From an uncultured Clostridia bacterium (GTDB lineage Bacteria > Bacillota > Clostridia > TANB77 > CAG-508), in NCBI GenBank assembly GCA_947581825.1, contig CANPVP010000004.1, forward strand, positions 1 to 64,000: 64,000 nucleotides of DNA. Reading direction: 5' to 3'. Both the position numbers and the translations under genes were made by a program. This document shows, one piece after another, positions 19,195-27,441 of the stretch. How positions within the stretch are numbered: the first letter of the stretch is position 1; every line of letters begins with the position of its first letter. Below the pieces are notes generated by a model, which saw only the letters and a list, made by a program, of their open reading frames with translations, had not been told where the DNA came from and searched no databases.

Positions 19195-19223
19195 TTGTCA
19201 ATTTACATAACATGTGTTATAAT
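19195..19223 (+). promoter_or_regulatory. SigA-type promoter for foreign cassette 1
   Basis: TTGTCA at 19195-19200 and TATAAT at 19218-19223 are separated by 17 bases. It would produce a leader of about 210 bases before the ATG at 19443. Confidence 0.65.
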
Positions 19224-19442
19224 ATATATGAGCTTATCTTTTGGACTTTTGGTTGAGATTCTGGGTCAGATATAATATTTTATATCAGAATCAAAATTAC
19301 CATTGCCAGAGATTACTCTTGGTTTCTATGCAACACGGTTACTGTTTTGCACCCCAAGGAACCTACTTCTACCGTATTGCAAGCTTTGGGGAGCTTGCTA
19401 TCTTTTGCCAACAAAAAAAATTAACTTAAGGAGGAAAACAAA
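19224..19442 (+). other. Long structured leader upstream of foreign gene 1
   Basis: This non-coding stretch has two clear inverted repeats: GATTCTG...TATATCAGAATC (about 19257-19292) and GCAAGCT-ttgggg-AGCTTGC (about 19379-19398). A strong AAGGAGG follows before ATG 19443. Short open frames in it lack ribosome-binding sites. The structures suggest RNA-level control, but I do not recognise a known riboswitch. Confidence 0.4.
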
Positions 19443-19964
19443 ATGGCAAAAAATTTTCTTAAAACTCTCACTCACGAGCTGGCTAGCGAGCTTACTACTT
19501 CACGTGCAGAATCTGAGAAGGCCCACGAGGAAATCGTAGAGAAACTTTTCGAGGATTCGATGAAGTCTGTCCTTGACTTTGTTAAGGCCAAATACCCCCA
19601 TACGCCGATAGGAGCGCAGAAGCTGGTGATTAAGTTCACTCATTTTATGCTTTCGCAAGATGGCCGCCTGTTTGCCACAGTAGAAACAAGCTTTGAAGGA
19701 TGCATTGGGACGTATTTTTGTGATAACATTATGCTTCTGAAACTTCCGAGTGTGATCCTCTGCAAGGAGAAGCAGAACACCTCCGAACCTCTGAAGTTAA
19801 ACGAGTTTTGCCCCGCTTCTCGTATCTTTGATGACGCCTACCTGTTCGTCAGAGAGCATCCTGAATATCAAAAGATCACCTTCCCGGAAATCTTCGGTGA
19901 TACGCCTACCTACAATATCCCCGTCGGTGTCGAAGACAAGAGTGAAAAAAATGCCAACGAGTAA
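19443..19964 (+). CDS. GC-richer orphan gene, 173 aa, probably horizontally acquired
   Basis: Base composition and codon use (CTG, GCC, ATC, TTC, CGT/CGC) differ sharply from the AT-rich surroundings. The protein is soluble, with a helical N-terminus (about 1-50: HELASELTTSRAESEKAHEE) and a mixed C-terminal domain. It has three cysteines, no signal peptide and no recognisable catalytic motif; I do not know the family. It has its own promoter, leader, AAGGAGG and GC-rich terminator, so it behaves as a single-gene cassette. Arginine CGG is not used. Confidence 0.75.
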   Translation: MAKNFLKTLTHELASELTTSRAESEKAHEEIVEKLFEDSMKSVLDFVKAKYPHTPIGAQKLVIKFTHFMLSQDGRLFATVETSFEGCIGTYFCDNIMLLKLPSVILCKEKQNTSEPLKLNEFCPASRIFDDAYLFVREHPEYQKITFPEIFGDTPTYNIPVGVEDKSEKNANE

Positions 19965-19978
19965 TCTTTTCTAGCAAG

Positions 19979-20017
19979 CAGGCGACTACGGTTTACCGCA
20001 GTCGCCTGTCTCTTTTT
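19979..20017 (+). terminator. GC-rich terminator of foreign cassette 1
   Basis: AGGCGACTaCGG / CCGcAGTCGCCT forms a long stem with a TTTA loop, followed by TCTTTTT. Its GC content matches the foreign gene rather than the host. Confidence 0.85.
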
Positions 20018-20056
20018 ATATTGTAGGAAAGTTCGCCTAGCAGGAGAACTTTCTGT
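20015..20056 (-). repeat. Dispersed palindromic repeat, half copy
   Basis: On the minus strand ACAGAAAGTTCTCCT, CTAGG and GAACTTTCCTACAATATAAA match 28903-28943 over about 40 bases with two mismatches. It begins immediately after the stop of ytfJ and ends at the cassette terminator. It corresponds to the second hairpin of the longer element at 28833-28944. There is no T-tract, so it is not a normal terminator. Confidence 0.75.
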
Positions 20057-20622
20057 TATTCATCTTCTATTTCTATATTTTCACTTACTGTATTTCCATC
20101 GCTATCATATTCTATTTCATAGCTTATTTTTTCATTATTAGAATTATTTTGATTTTTATCTTTCCCTTGATCTTTATTTTCTGATTCTTGCTTTTTATTA
20201 GCTAATTTATCCACAAAACTATTTACTTTGTTTATTACTTCTGGTGCATAGTCAAATAATTTGTCCCAAGCACTATCATGTTCTATATTTAGAAGTTTAA
20301 CAGTTTCGTTTTGTATTACTAAAAAACCTATTGGTTTTATTGAAACTGTTGCTCCACTTCCCCCACCAAATGGATAGTTTTCTTTATTATCTCCTTTTGT
20401 TTCTTTATTGCTCTTTTCAATACTTATTTTTTTGTTACATTTATCTTTTGTATCATACTCTGCTCCTCCTGAAGCGAAACCAAAACTTACTTTTGATACA
20501 GGAACAATTAGAGTTCCTGGTATAGTTTGAATTGGATTTCCTATTATTGTATTTACATCTATCATTTGTCTTATATTACTCATAGCTGTATTCATTAAGC
20601 CCTCTATAGGATGTTCTGTCAT
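20056..20622 (-). CDS. ytfJ: GerW family sporulation protein (YtfJ)
   Basis: The 188-residue protein has the family blocks HPIEGLMNTAMSNIRQMIDVNTIIG, LIVPVSKVSFGFASGG and the Gly-rich YPFGGGSGATVSIKPIGFLV. GerW/YtfJ is needed for SleB-dependent germination in Bacillus, and sleB is present in this window. The C-terminal 50 residues are Asn/Lys/Glu-rich. It overlaps the DUF2953 gene by 47 bases, and AAGGAG precedes ATG 20622. The ytfI-ytfJ order is conserved. Confidence 0.93.
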   Translation of the reverse strand: MTEHPIEGLMNTAMSNIRQMIDVNTIIGNPIQTIPGTLIVPVSKVSFGFASGGAEYDTKDKCNKKISIEKSNKETKGDNKENYPFGGGSGATVSIKPIGFLVIQNETVKLLNIEHDSAWDKLFDYAPEVINKVNSFVDKLANKKQESENKDQGKDKNQNNSNNEKISYEIEYDSDGNTVSENIEIEDE

Positions 20623-21241
20623 TCTCCTTCACTCCCTTTAAAATCATTTTTAATAATATAATAATAATATGCTTCATATTTATTGCAATTATACTTTCTA
20701 AAACTAGTTTTATATTTATTAATCTGTTATTTTTGCATTTTCCTCTAATATTAAATTTATAATATTCTCCTTTAAAATCGACCAATAAAATTCCTAATAT
20801 AATTGATAATAAAGATGCAATATATGTTGTTACCTTTTCATCAATAACTCCAAATTCCAAGTCTAAATCCATTCTTTCTAAAACTATTGGGCTCTTATTA
20901 AATTGTTTTTTATATATTTTTATATATTTTCTTGCTGTTTTTATAATATCTGAATCAATTCTTCTGTTTTCTAAAATCTTTCTATATACTTTGGTATATT
21001 CTATCTTTTTTAAATATCGTTTTATTTTATCTTTATCAATCTTTACCTCAGAAATCTTTATAAATTTAACCAAATATGTTTTTAATAAAATATCGAAATC
21101 AAATTTTGAATCTTCATTATTTCCATAAGTTATTTCTAAACTATTAATTTCTATTCTTATGTTTGCAAAAAAAATAATTAGACTAACTATTAAAATAAAA
21201 GTAATAATAACTATTACTGTCCATAATAAAAAAACTAGCAT
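20576..21241 (-). CDS. ytfI: DUF2953 domain protein (YtfI-like)
   Basis: The 221-residue protein has an N-terminal transmembrane helix (about 4-27), a domain with the DLDLEFGVIDEKVTTYIASLLSIILG block (about 135-160) and a C-terminal hydrophobic helix. It immediately precedes ytfJ, the arrangement found in Bacillus and Clostridia. Its last 47 bases overlap ytfJ in another frame. Its function is unknown; it is probably linked to sporulation by context. Confidence 0.82.
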   Translation of the reverse strand: MLVFLLWTVIVIITFILIVSLIIFFANIRIEINSLEITYGNNEDSKFDFDILLKTYLVKFIKISEVKIDKDKIKRYLKKIEYTKVYRKILENRRIDSDIIKTARKYIKIYKKQFNKSPIVLERMDLDLEFGVIDEKVTTYIASLLSIILGILLVDFKGEYYKFNIRGKCKNNRLINIKLVLESIIAINMKHIIIILLKMILKGVKENDRTSYRGLNEYSYE

Positions 21242-21300
21242 AAAACAAAGCTCCTTAGTTTGTTTTATACTAGTTTAACCATATTATTCCTAATAATACA

Positions 21301-22059
21301 CTATGATATTTTCTTTTTGTTTTTTTCAACTATAATATCTCCAAAAAGTTCCTCTTGGGTTGTTAATACTTTGCTTCTTCTTGAAAGTTCTAATAAGCCT
21401 GTAAAAGCTGTAACAACTTCTTGTTTATTGCAACTAGATGTCTTATATAATTTGTTAAATACAAATTTAGGTTTTCTTATCAATTCTCTAAACATTTCTT
21501 TTACTTTATCTCCTACAGAATATGTTTCTGTAATAGCAATTTTTTCTATATTCTTTGCATTTTCATTAACTTTTTCTTTATTTTTAGCAAGAATTTTAGA
21601 ATATATTTGTGGTATAATTTCTTGTGTATAATTAGACTCTAATTCCTGTTTTGGAAGTTTTATATCTTCCTGTACCCTAAAAAATCTTTTTGAATAGATT
21701 TCTAAGTTTTCCCTGAAGTTTTTTGTTATTTCTTTATATTTTTTATATTCTATAATTCTTCTAATTAATTCTTCCTCTGTTATTTCTTCCTCTTCTTCAT
21801 TTTGCACAGGTAATAAGCCTTTTGATTTTAAATATAACAAGGTTGATGCCATTATTAAAAATTCACTTGTTAATTCTAAATTCATTTTTTCCATTTCATT
21901 TATATATTCTATATATTGATCTGTTATTTCAGATATTTTAATATCATATATATCCATTTTGTTTTTATCTATTAAATGGCATAATAAATCTAGTGGTCCT
22001 TCAAAGTTTTCTATTTTTATTGAATACTTATTTGTTTCTAAAGTTAATACGTTATTCAT
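21301..22059 (-). CDS. scpA: Segregation and condensation protein A
   Basis: The 252-residue kleisin has the N-terminal signature YSIKIENFEGPLDLLCHLIDKNKMDIYDIKI and the C-terminal winged-helix region (about 180-250: VTAFTGLLELSRRSKV). It bridges SMC heads in the condensin-like complex. scpB, normally directly downstream, is not found here; DUF2953 follows instead. An acidic EEEEEITEEE stretch lies in the linker. Confidence 0.94.
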   Translation of the reverse strand: MNNVLTLETNKYSIKIENFEGPLDLLCHLIDKNKMDIYDIKISEITDQYIEYINEMEKMNLELTSEFLIMASTLLYLKSKGLLPVQNEEEEEITEEELIRRIIEYKKYKEITKNFRENLEIYSKRFFRVQEDIKLPKQELESNYTQEIIPQIYSKILAKNKEKVNENAKNIEKIAITETYSVGDKVKEMFRELIRKPKFVFNKLYKTSSCNKQEVVTAFTGLLELSRRSKVLTTQEELFGDIIVEKNKKKIS

Positions 22060-22071
22060 TATATTGCTCCT

Positions 22072-22518
22072 TTAAAGTTCTTCTAATGCATATTCAATAC
22101 TACTCTTTTTATATCCTTTATTTATAAGATATAAATTTATTTCATCTATTGTTAATATGCTTGATTTTTTTATGGCTAAACTTCTTGCTGATTTTTGTTC
22201 ATATTCTAATAGCATTTCTATATTATCATCTATATAATCATCTATTAATCTATTATCTAACCCTTTCGTCATTAGTTTATATTTTATTTCTCTTATTGAT
22301 AAATTCTTTAAATTTATGAATTCATTTATACTCTTTGCTATATAATTTTTATCATCTACATATCCTGCTTCTTTTAAATGAACAATTATATCTTCTAGTA
22401 ATTCTGAATCCATTGCTTGTTTAAACTTGTTTCTAATTTCACTTTCTGTTCTTTTTTTATATACAATGTATTTCATTATTTTAGACTTTTGTTCATCAAA
22501 ATCTTCTATTGTATACAT
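22072..22518 (-). CDS. recX: Regulatory protein RecX
   Basis: The 148-residue protein consists of three-helix repeats typical of RecX, with the family start DFDEQKSKIMKYIVYKKRTESEI and the DDKNYIAKSINEFINLK motif. RecX binds RecA filaments and inhibits recombinase activity. It follows recA by 64 bases in the same direction, as in many bacteria. Confidence 0.9.
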   Translation of the reverse strand: MYTIEDFDEQKSKIMKYIVYKKRTESEIRNKFKQAMDSELLEDIIVHLKEAGYVDDKNYIAKSINEFINLKNLSIREIKYKLMTKGLDNRLIDDYIDDNIEMLLEYEQKSARSLAIKKSSILTIDEINLYLINKGYKKSSIEYALEEL

Positions 22519-22582
22519 CCAGTTTCACGTCCTTGTTTTCATAAATTTATATTTTTAATTAATTATTGTCTAATACTTTAAT

Positions 22583-23635
22583 TTATTCTTCGTCATCTTC
22601 TTCAGTTTCTTCTATATCATCTATTAAACTTTTTTCAAAAGCTTGAGAAAAGTTATCTCTAACTTTTTTATCAACCTCTGCCATAAATTCTGGATTATCT
22701 GCTAGATATTTCTTAGCGTTTTCTCTACCTTGTCCTATTTTTTGTCCTTGATAGCTGAACCAAGCTCCAGATTTTTCTATAATTTCTAGATTAACTGCCA
22801 TATCTAGAAGACTACCTTCTTTTGATATTCCTTTTCCATAAACTATGTCAAACTCTACTTCTCTAAATGGTGGCGCAACTTTATTTTTTACTATTTTTAC
22901 TCTAGTTCTACTACCTATAACTTCTCCATCTTGTTTTATATTTTCTATTCTTCTTATATCCATTCTTACTGATGCATAGAATTTAAGTGCTCTTCCTCCT
23001 GTTGTTGTTTCTGGATTTCCAAACATAATTCCTACTTTTTCTCTTAATTGATTGATAAATATAAGAACTGTTTTTGATTTATTTATAGCTCCAGCCAATT
23101 TCCTTAATGCTTGTGACATTAATCTAGCTTGTAAACCAACATGTGAATCTCCCATTTCTCCATCAATTTCTGCCTTTGGAACTAATGCAGCAACTGAATC
23201 CACAACTATTACATCTAAAGCTCCACTTCTGATTAAAGCTTCTGCTATTTCTAAGGCTTGTTCTCCTGTATCTGGTTGTGACACAATTAGGTTGTCTATA
23301 TCTACTCCTAAGTGTTTTGCATATACTGGATCTAAGGCATGTTCTGCATCTATAAAAGCTGCTTCTCCATTTGCTTTTTGAGCCTCTGCTATTATATGTA
23401 ATGCTAGCGTTGTTTTTCCAGATGATTCTGGTCCATATATTTCAATTATTCTTCCACGTGGTACTCCACCTATTCCTAATGCAATATCCAAACCTAATGC
23501 TCCTGTTGGAATTGCTTCTATATTCATTGCTTGGAATTCTCCAAGTTTCATTACTGATCCTTTTCCAAATTGTTTTTCAATTTGTCCCATTGCTACTTCC
23601 AATGCTTTTCTTTTTTCTTCAATATCTTTACTCAT
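22583..23635 (-). CDS. recA: Recombinase RecA
   Basis: At 350 residues it is full length. The Walker [10 protein letters not shown] lies at residues 68-76, [22 protein letters not shown] follows, and the L2 loop region has [21 protein letters not shown]. It forms filaments on ssDNA, drives strand exchange and activates LexA cleavage. The C-terminus is acidic ([12 protein letters not shown]). An AAGGAGG precedes ATG 23635, and a sigA-like promoter with a possible LexA box lies upstream. Confidence 0.98.
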   Translation of the reverse strand: MSKDIEEKRKALEVAMGQIEKQFGKGSVMKLGEFQAMNIEAIPTGALGLDIALGIGGVPRGRIIEIYGPESSGKTTLALHIIAEAQKANGEAAFIDAEHALDPVYAKHLGVDIDNLIVSQPDTGEQALEIAEALIRSGALDVIVVDSVAALVPKAEIDGEMGDSHVGLQARLMSQALRKLAGAINKSKTVLIFINQLREKVGIMFGNPETTTGGRALKFYASVRMDIRRIENIKQDGEVIGSRTRVKIVKNKVAPPFREVEFDIVYGKGISKEGSLLDMAVNLEIIEKSGAWFSYQGQKIGQGRENAKKYLADNPEFMAEVDKKVRDNFSQAFEKSLIDDIEETEEDDEE

Positions 23636-23656
23636 ATGTTCCTCCTTGATTTTTCT

Positions 23657-23668
23657 AAACGTTTGTTT
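23657..23668 (-). promoter_or_regulatory. Possible LexA (SOS) box in the recA promoter
   Basis: The minus strand reads AAACAAACGTTT between the -10 element and the Shine-Dalgarno. Clostridial LexA sites resemble GAACNNNNGTTT/C, so one position deviates. The location over the transcription start supports the idea. Confidence 0.45.
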
Positions 23669-23674
23669 GTGTTT

Positions 23675-23702
23675 ATTATATCTTATTTATATTTTTTGTC
23701 AA
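23675..23702 (-). promoter_or_regulatory. SigA-type recA promoter
   Basis: On the minus strand TTGACA (23702-23697) and TATAAT (23680-23675) are separated by 16 bases, about 40 bases before the recA start codon. Confidence 0.75.
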
Positions 23703-23729
23703 GAGTTTTTTTAATTATTTGTTAATTGT

Positions 23730-25328
23730 TTATTGAGCTTGTCTATACCATGTTTCTATATTGTAAAATATATTATAATTATTAGGTGTTATATTTCCAC
23801 GCAAACTTGGTATATGAACCAAAGTATTTTTACTTCTATATAATCCTATAAAAGGTAATTGTTCTTGATATATTTCTATTATTCTTGCATACTTCTGATG
23901 TAACACATTATAATCTGTTATATCTTTTGCTTCTTTAATAATACTTTTTATTTCTTTATTAGAATAATTTGATATATTATCATCGCAAAAAAATGTTTCT
24001 AAGTTTGGTGTATTAGAATTATAAATTCCTGTTATGATCATATCATAATTTTTATCTTCTAAATAATCTTCATATCTATTTTCACTGACTTCATATATTT
24101 CTATTTTTATTCCAAAAGACTCTAATTGTTCTTTTATTAAATCTGCTGTTTTTAAAGCATTATCATCAGTATTTTTTACAACTAAATTTAGACTGAGTTG
24201 CTGTGTATATCCTTGAACCTTTTTTTGCCAAACTTTATTTTTTAAAGTCCATCCATCATCTTTTAATATTTTTTTAGCTTTTTCTAAATCGTAATTTTGT
24301 GTCTCTATTGCTGTATACGCAAAATTTCCATAGTCTAGAGGAAATTTTGTTTCGTAATATCTTCCATAAAAAACGTTATTTATTATTGCTTGAGTATCTA
24401 TTGCATAATTTATAGCATTTCTTACTTTTACATCTTTTAGGAATTTATTTTTACAGTTTAATGATAAATAATCATATTCTCTTCCTTTACAGTCAATTTT
24501 AATAAAACCTATTGTTCCAATATAATTTTCTACCACTAAAGTATTAGTAGTTAATAAATCTACATTCCCCAATCTAAAATCATTATAAACTTCTCCCATG
24601 GAATTATATTTATTAATTGTTATTTTTTCTATTCTTCCATTTTTATTTTCTATATTCCACCAATTTTCATTCTTTGCTAATTCTATTGTGTTTTCTTGTA
24701 ATGCAACGAATTTGTATCTGCCTGTTCCAAGTGGATAATTGTTTTTATCAGTTTTTAAAAAATCTTCATTGTCAAAAAAACTTTTTGAAATTATTGGAAA
24801 TGTTAGATTGTATTCAAAAAATGGCTCTTCCTTATTTAATTTTATTTTTAATGTATAGTCATCTATAATCTCGAGTTCTATTAAATTTGCTAGATTATAT
24901 CTATATATAGATTCGTTTTTATTATCTTTTATTTTGTCTATTGTGAATTTTACATCTTCAACTGTAAATTGACTGCCATCTTGCCAAACAACATTTTCTC
25001 TTAGCTTTACTAAATATGTAGTTGAATCAACTTTTGCCCATTCTGTAGCTAAACATGGTTCCAATCTAAAGTTTTCTGTTATGTTAAATAATGGTTCACA
25101 TATTAATTTAGATATATCTTGTACATTTTGATTTTTACTTAATATTGGATTCATATTATCTAATGATACTACAGCTAATCGTAAATCTGTTAGTATAGTT
25201 TCTGTTGCTTCTCCATTTGTATTATCACCTTGAATTTGTTTATCATCTTTTTTTAAATAATAAACTGAAATGATAATTAGAATTATAACGAAAAGTATAA
25301 ATATATATCTAAATAAATTTAATCTCAT
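23730..25328 (-). CDS. ABC transporter solute-binding protein, family 5
   Basis: The 532-residue protein has an N-terminal membrane helix (about 8-25) without a lipobox cysteine, so it is membrane-anchored rather than a lipoprotein. The SBP_bac_5 fold is shown by EPLFNITENFRLEPCLATEW, DGSQFTVEDVKFTIDKI, KVRNAINYAIDTQAIINNVFYG and the C-terminal QEQLPFIGLYRS. Such proteins bind peptides or nickel. No permease or ATPase genes adjoin it, so the transporter must be encoded elsewhere. Confidence 0.9.
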   Translation of the reverse strand: MRLNLFRYIFILFVIILIIISVYYLKKDDKQIQGDNTNGEATETILTDLRLAVVSLDNMNPILSKNQNVQDISKLICEPLFNITENFRLEPCLATEWAKVDSTTYLVKLRENVVWQDGSQFTVEDVKFTIDKIKDNKNESIYRYNLANLIELEIIDDYTLKIKLNKEEPFFEYNLTFPIISKSFFDNEDFLKTDKNNYPLGTGRYKFVALQENTIELAKNENWWNIENKNGRIEKITINKYNSMGEVYNDFRLGNVDLLTTNTLVVENYIGTIGFIKIDCKGREYDYLSLNCKNKFLKDVKVRNAINYAIDTQAIINNVFYGRYYETKFPLDYGNFAYTAIETQNYDLEKAKKILKDDGWTLKNKVWQKKVQGYTQQLSLNLVVKNTDDNALKTADLIKEQLESFGIKIEIYEVSENRYEDYLEDKNYDMIITGIYNSNTPNLETFFCDDNISNYSNKEIKSIIKEAKDITDYNVLHQKYARIIEIYQEQLPFIGLYRSKNTLVHIPSLRGNITPNNYNIFYNIETWYRQAQ

Positions 25329-25395
25329 ATCTAGCCTCCATTACCATTTATTTTATACTTTACAATAATATATTAAAACCTCTTTTTTTTCAAGT

Positions 25396-25431
25396 AAAAA
25401 AAAGAGCAAAATTAATTTAATAACCTTGCTC
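25396..25431 (-). terminator. spoVS terminator
   Basis: GAGCAA / TTGCTC (25404-25431) with further internal AATTAATT pairing is followed on the minus strand by eight T. Confidence 0.75.
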
Positions 25432-25453
25432 CCCATATCTATAACTTTCTTTT

Positions 25454-25717
25454 TTACATCCTAGATTCCACTAGAATTTTTATTCCAGTTCTATCTTCTC
25501 CCTCGACTTCTACCTCTGCAAATGCTGGTACACATACCAAATCCACTCCAGATGGTGCTACAAAACCTCTAGCTATGGCTATTGCTTTTATAGCTTGATT
25601 TAATGCTCCTGCTCCGATTGCTTGCATTTCTGCCTTATTACTTTCTTTAACCAAACCTGCTATTGCTCCTGCTACTGAATTAGGGTTTGATTTTGATGAA
25701 ATTTTTAAAATTTCCAT
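25454..25717 (-). CDS. spoVS: Stage V sporulation protein S
   Basis: The 87-residue protein is a near full-length match to SpoVS in pattern: MEILKISSKSNPNSVAGAIA, GAGALNQAIKAIAIARG and the C-terminal GEDRTGIKILVE. SpoVS is a small ALBA-like protein of the sigma-H regulon that affects septation and coat assembly in Bacillus. It is a separate unit with its own terminator. Confidence 0.96.
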   Translation of the reverse strand: MEILKISSKSNPNSVAGAIAGLVKESNKAEMQAIGAGALNQAIKAIAIARGFVAPSGVDLVCVPAFAEVEVEGEDRTGIKILVESRM

Positions 25718-25854
25718 TATTTTTGCCTCCTATAATTTAAATTTTGTTGCAACTTATTACCAACTATATTTATATTATATTTGTATTTTAAAGTCTAGTA
25801 TTTTTTGGAAATTTTTGGTATTTTTCATCTTCTTTTTTCTTCATTTTTCGCCTT

Positions 25855-26628
25855 TTATTGTACTTTTATTCTTTCAATTTTTTCTACTCGACAATTTTCA
25901 TCATTAATATCAAAAATACAACCATTTAGCATTGCTTTTCCTTCTGCAGTTTTATATTTTTCTGGAAGAGTTGTTTTAAACCTTTTTATTGATACCTTGA
26001 TATCCATTCCAATTACTGAATCTACTGGTCCAGTCATTCCTATATCAGTTATATAAGCCGTTCCCTTTGCTAATATTGCTTCATCTGCTGTTTGCACATG
26101 TGTGTGTGTTCCAAATAGGATATTAACTTTGCCATCTAAGTAATATCCCATAGCAATTTTCTCAGCAGTTGCTTCTGCATGAAAATCTACAATTATAATA
26201 TCTGTTTTATTTTTTATTTCTTGTATTATCTCTTCTGCAATTATAAATGGATTTTCTGATAAAACATTCATATCAGTTCTTCCAAGCAAATTTATAACAC
26301 CAATTTTCTTTCCTTTAATTTCGTATATTCCATATCGATTTCCAAGTACTCCTTTGGGATAGTTTGCTGGCACTAATAATCTTTTATCATCTAAAAAACT
26401 AAAAATGTCTTTTTTTCCCCAAGTATGGTTGCCCATTGTAACAACATCTGCTCCAGACTCTATTATATTTGCAAATATTTTTTGAGTAATTCCCATTCCA
26501 TCGGCAGAGTTTTCTCCATTTACAACTATAAAATCTATATTTCTATTTTGTTTTAATTTAGGCAATTCTTCACGTAATTTTTTTACTCCACATTGTCCAA
26601 CAATATCTCCAACAACTAAAATTCTCAA
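25855..26628 (-). CDS. ymdB: YmdB family metallophosphoesterase
   Basis: The 257-residue protein has the calcineurin-like motifs in the YmdB arrangement: VGDIVGQCGVKKL at the N-terminus, VNGENSADGMGIT, GNHTWGKKDI and FGTHTHVQTAD. YmdB hydrolyses 2',3'-cyclic nucleotides (also called cAMP phosphodiesterase) and affects the choice between motility and biofilm in Bacillus. The usual neighbour rny is not present here. Confidence 0.93.
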   Translation of the reverse strand: MRILVVGDIVGQCGVKKLREELPKLKQNRNIDFIVVNGENSADGMGITQKIFANIIESGADVVTMGNHTWGKKDIFSFLDDKRLLVPANYPKGVLGNRYGIYEIKGKKIGVINLLGRTDMNVLSENPFIIAEEIIQEIKNKTDIIIVDFHAEATAEKIAMGYYLDGKVNILFGTHTHVQTADEAILAKGTAYITDIGMTGPVDSVIGMDIKVSIKRFKTTLPEKYKTAEGKAMLNGCIFDINDENCRVEKIERIKVQ

Positions 26629-26716
26629 TTTTCTTTTCGTCCTTTCTCTTGCATTTTTATGTTTGTAATTTTAACACATAATGCAAATTTGTACAATCAT
26701 TAAATAAATCATTTTA

Positions 26717-27430
26717 CTAATCAATACTATCGTTTGTATTAAATGGAATACATTCTAATAAGTATTCTGTTTCTTCTTTCTGTACTTTATCTCTATTAAA
26801 TTCATCTAATATTGTATAAATTTTTTGTATAGCATTATATTTATTGTTTTCTTTAATTACCATTAACCATAAATATGTAACTATAAAAAATATAGCAATA
26901 TTTTTTAATATGTATATCATAATACTTGATATTATAGTGAGTATTATCATAGTAATATTAGATATAATATTAACCTTATTAAGTGCTTCCCTCTTACCTA
27001 AGCTTAAATGTAAGATTTCTTTAACTACTCTTCCTCCATCTAAAGGATAGATTGGTATTAAATTAAAAAAAGCAATTAATAAATTTATGTATATTATCTC
27101 ATTATTTATATTTGTTTTATATAAAACAATAGCAATGACAATATTAGTACATGGTCCTGCTAATGCTACTATTATATTTTTAACATTTCCAAGATTTCCT
27201 TTATAAATTCTTTTGTTATATTCTTCTACTGCACTTTTAAATGTTATATTACTACCTAAAGGTAAAATTTCCATTTTTTCTATTTTTTTTCCAACTAATA
27301 TTCCTGCTATTAAATGCCCAATTTCATGAATAATTGCAAATAAAATAAAAAGAAAATATATTTGTACTTGATTTGTAAAGTAAAAAACTACTAATAAAAT
27401 TATCATTTCAATTTTTCCAATAATGCGCAT
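26717..27430 (-). CDS. spoIVFB: SpoIVFB-like site-2 protease (M50)
   Basis: The 237-residue polytopic protein has the zinc motif HEIGHLIAG at about residues 34-42 and the third-ligand motif NLIPIYPLDGGR at about 123-134, both in membrane helices. SpoIVFB cleaves pro-sigma-K in the mother cell after engulfment. Its start lies 11 bases from the M23 gene, equivalent to the spoIVFA-spoIVFB pair. Confidence 0.88.
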   Translation of the reverse strand: MRIIGKIEMIILLVVFYFTNQVQIYFLFILFAIIHEIGHLIAGILVGKKIEKMEILPLGSNITFKSAVEEYNKRIYKGNLGNVKNIIVALAGPCTNIVIAIVLYKTNINNEIIYINLLIAFFNLIPIYPLDGGRVVKEILHLSLGKREALNKVNIISNITMIILTIISSIMIYILKNIAIFFIVTYLWLMVIKENNKYNAIQKIYTILDEFNRDKVQKEETEYLLECIPFNTNDSID

Positions 27431-27441
27431 TTCCCCTCCTA

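Noticed and set aside
19241..19429. Leader peptide in the cassette 1 leader
   Set aside because: The frame has no Shine-Dalgarno and low plausibility; only the structures are kept.
20015..20056. Palindrome as the ytfJ terminator
   Set aside because: No T-tract follows on the minus strand, and the same sequence occurs elsewhere as a repeat.
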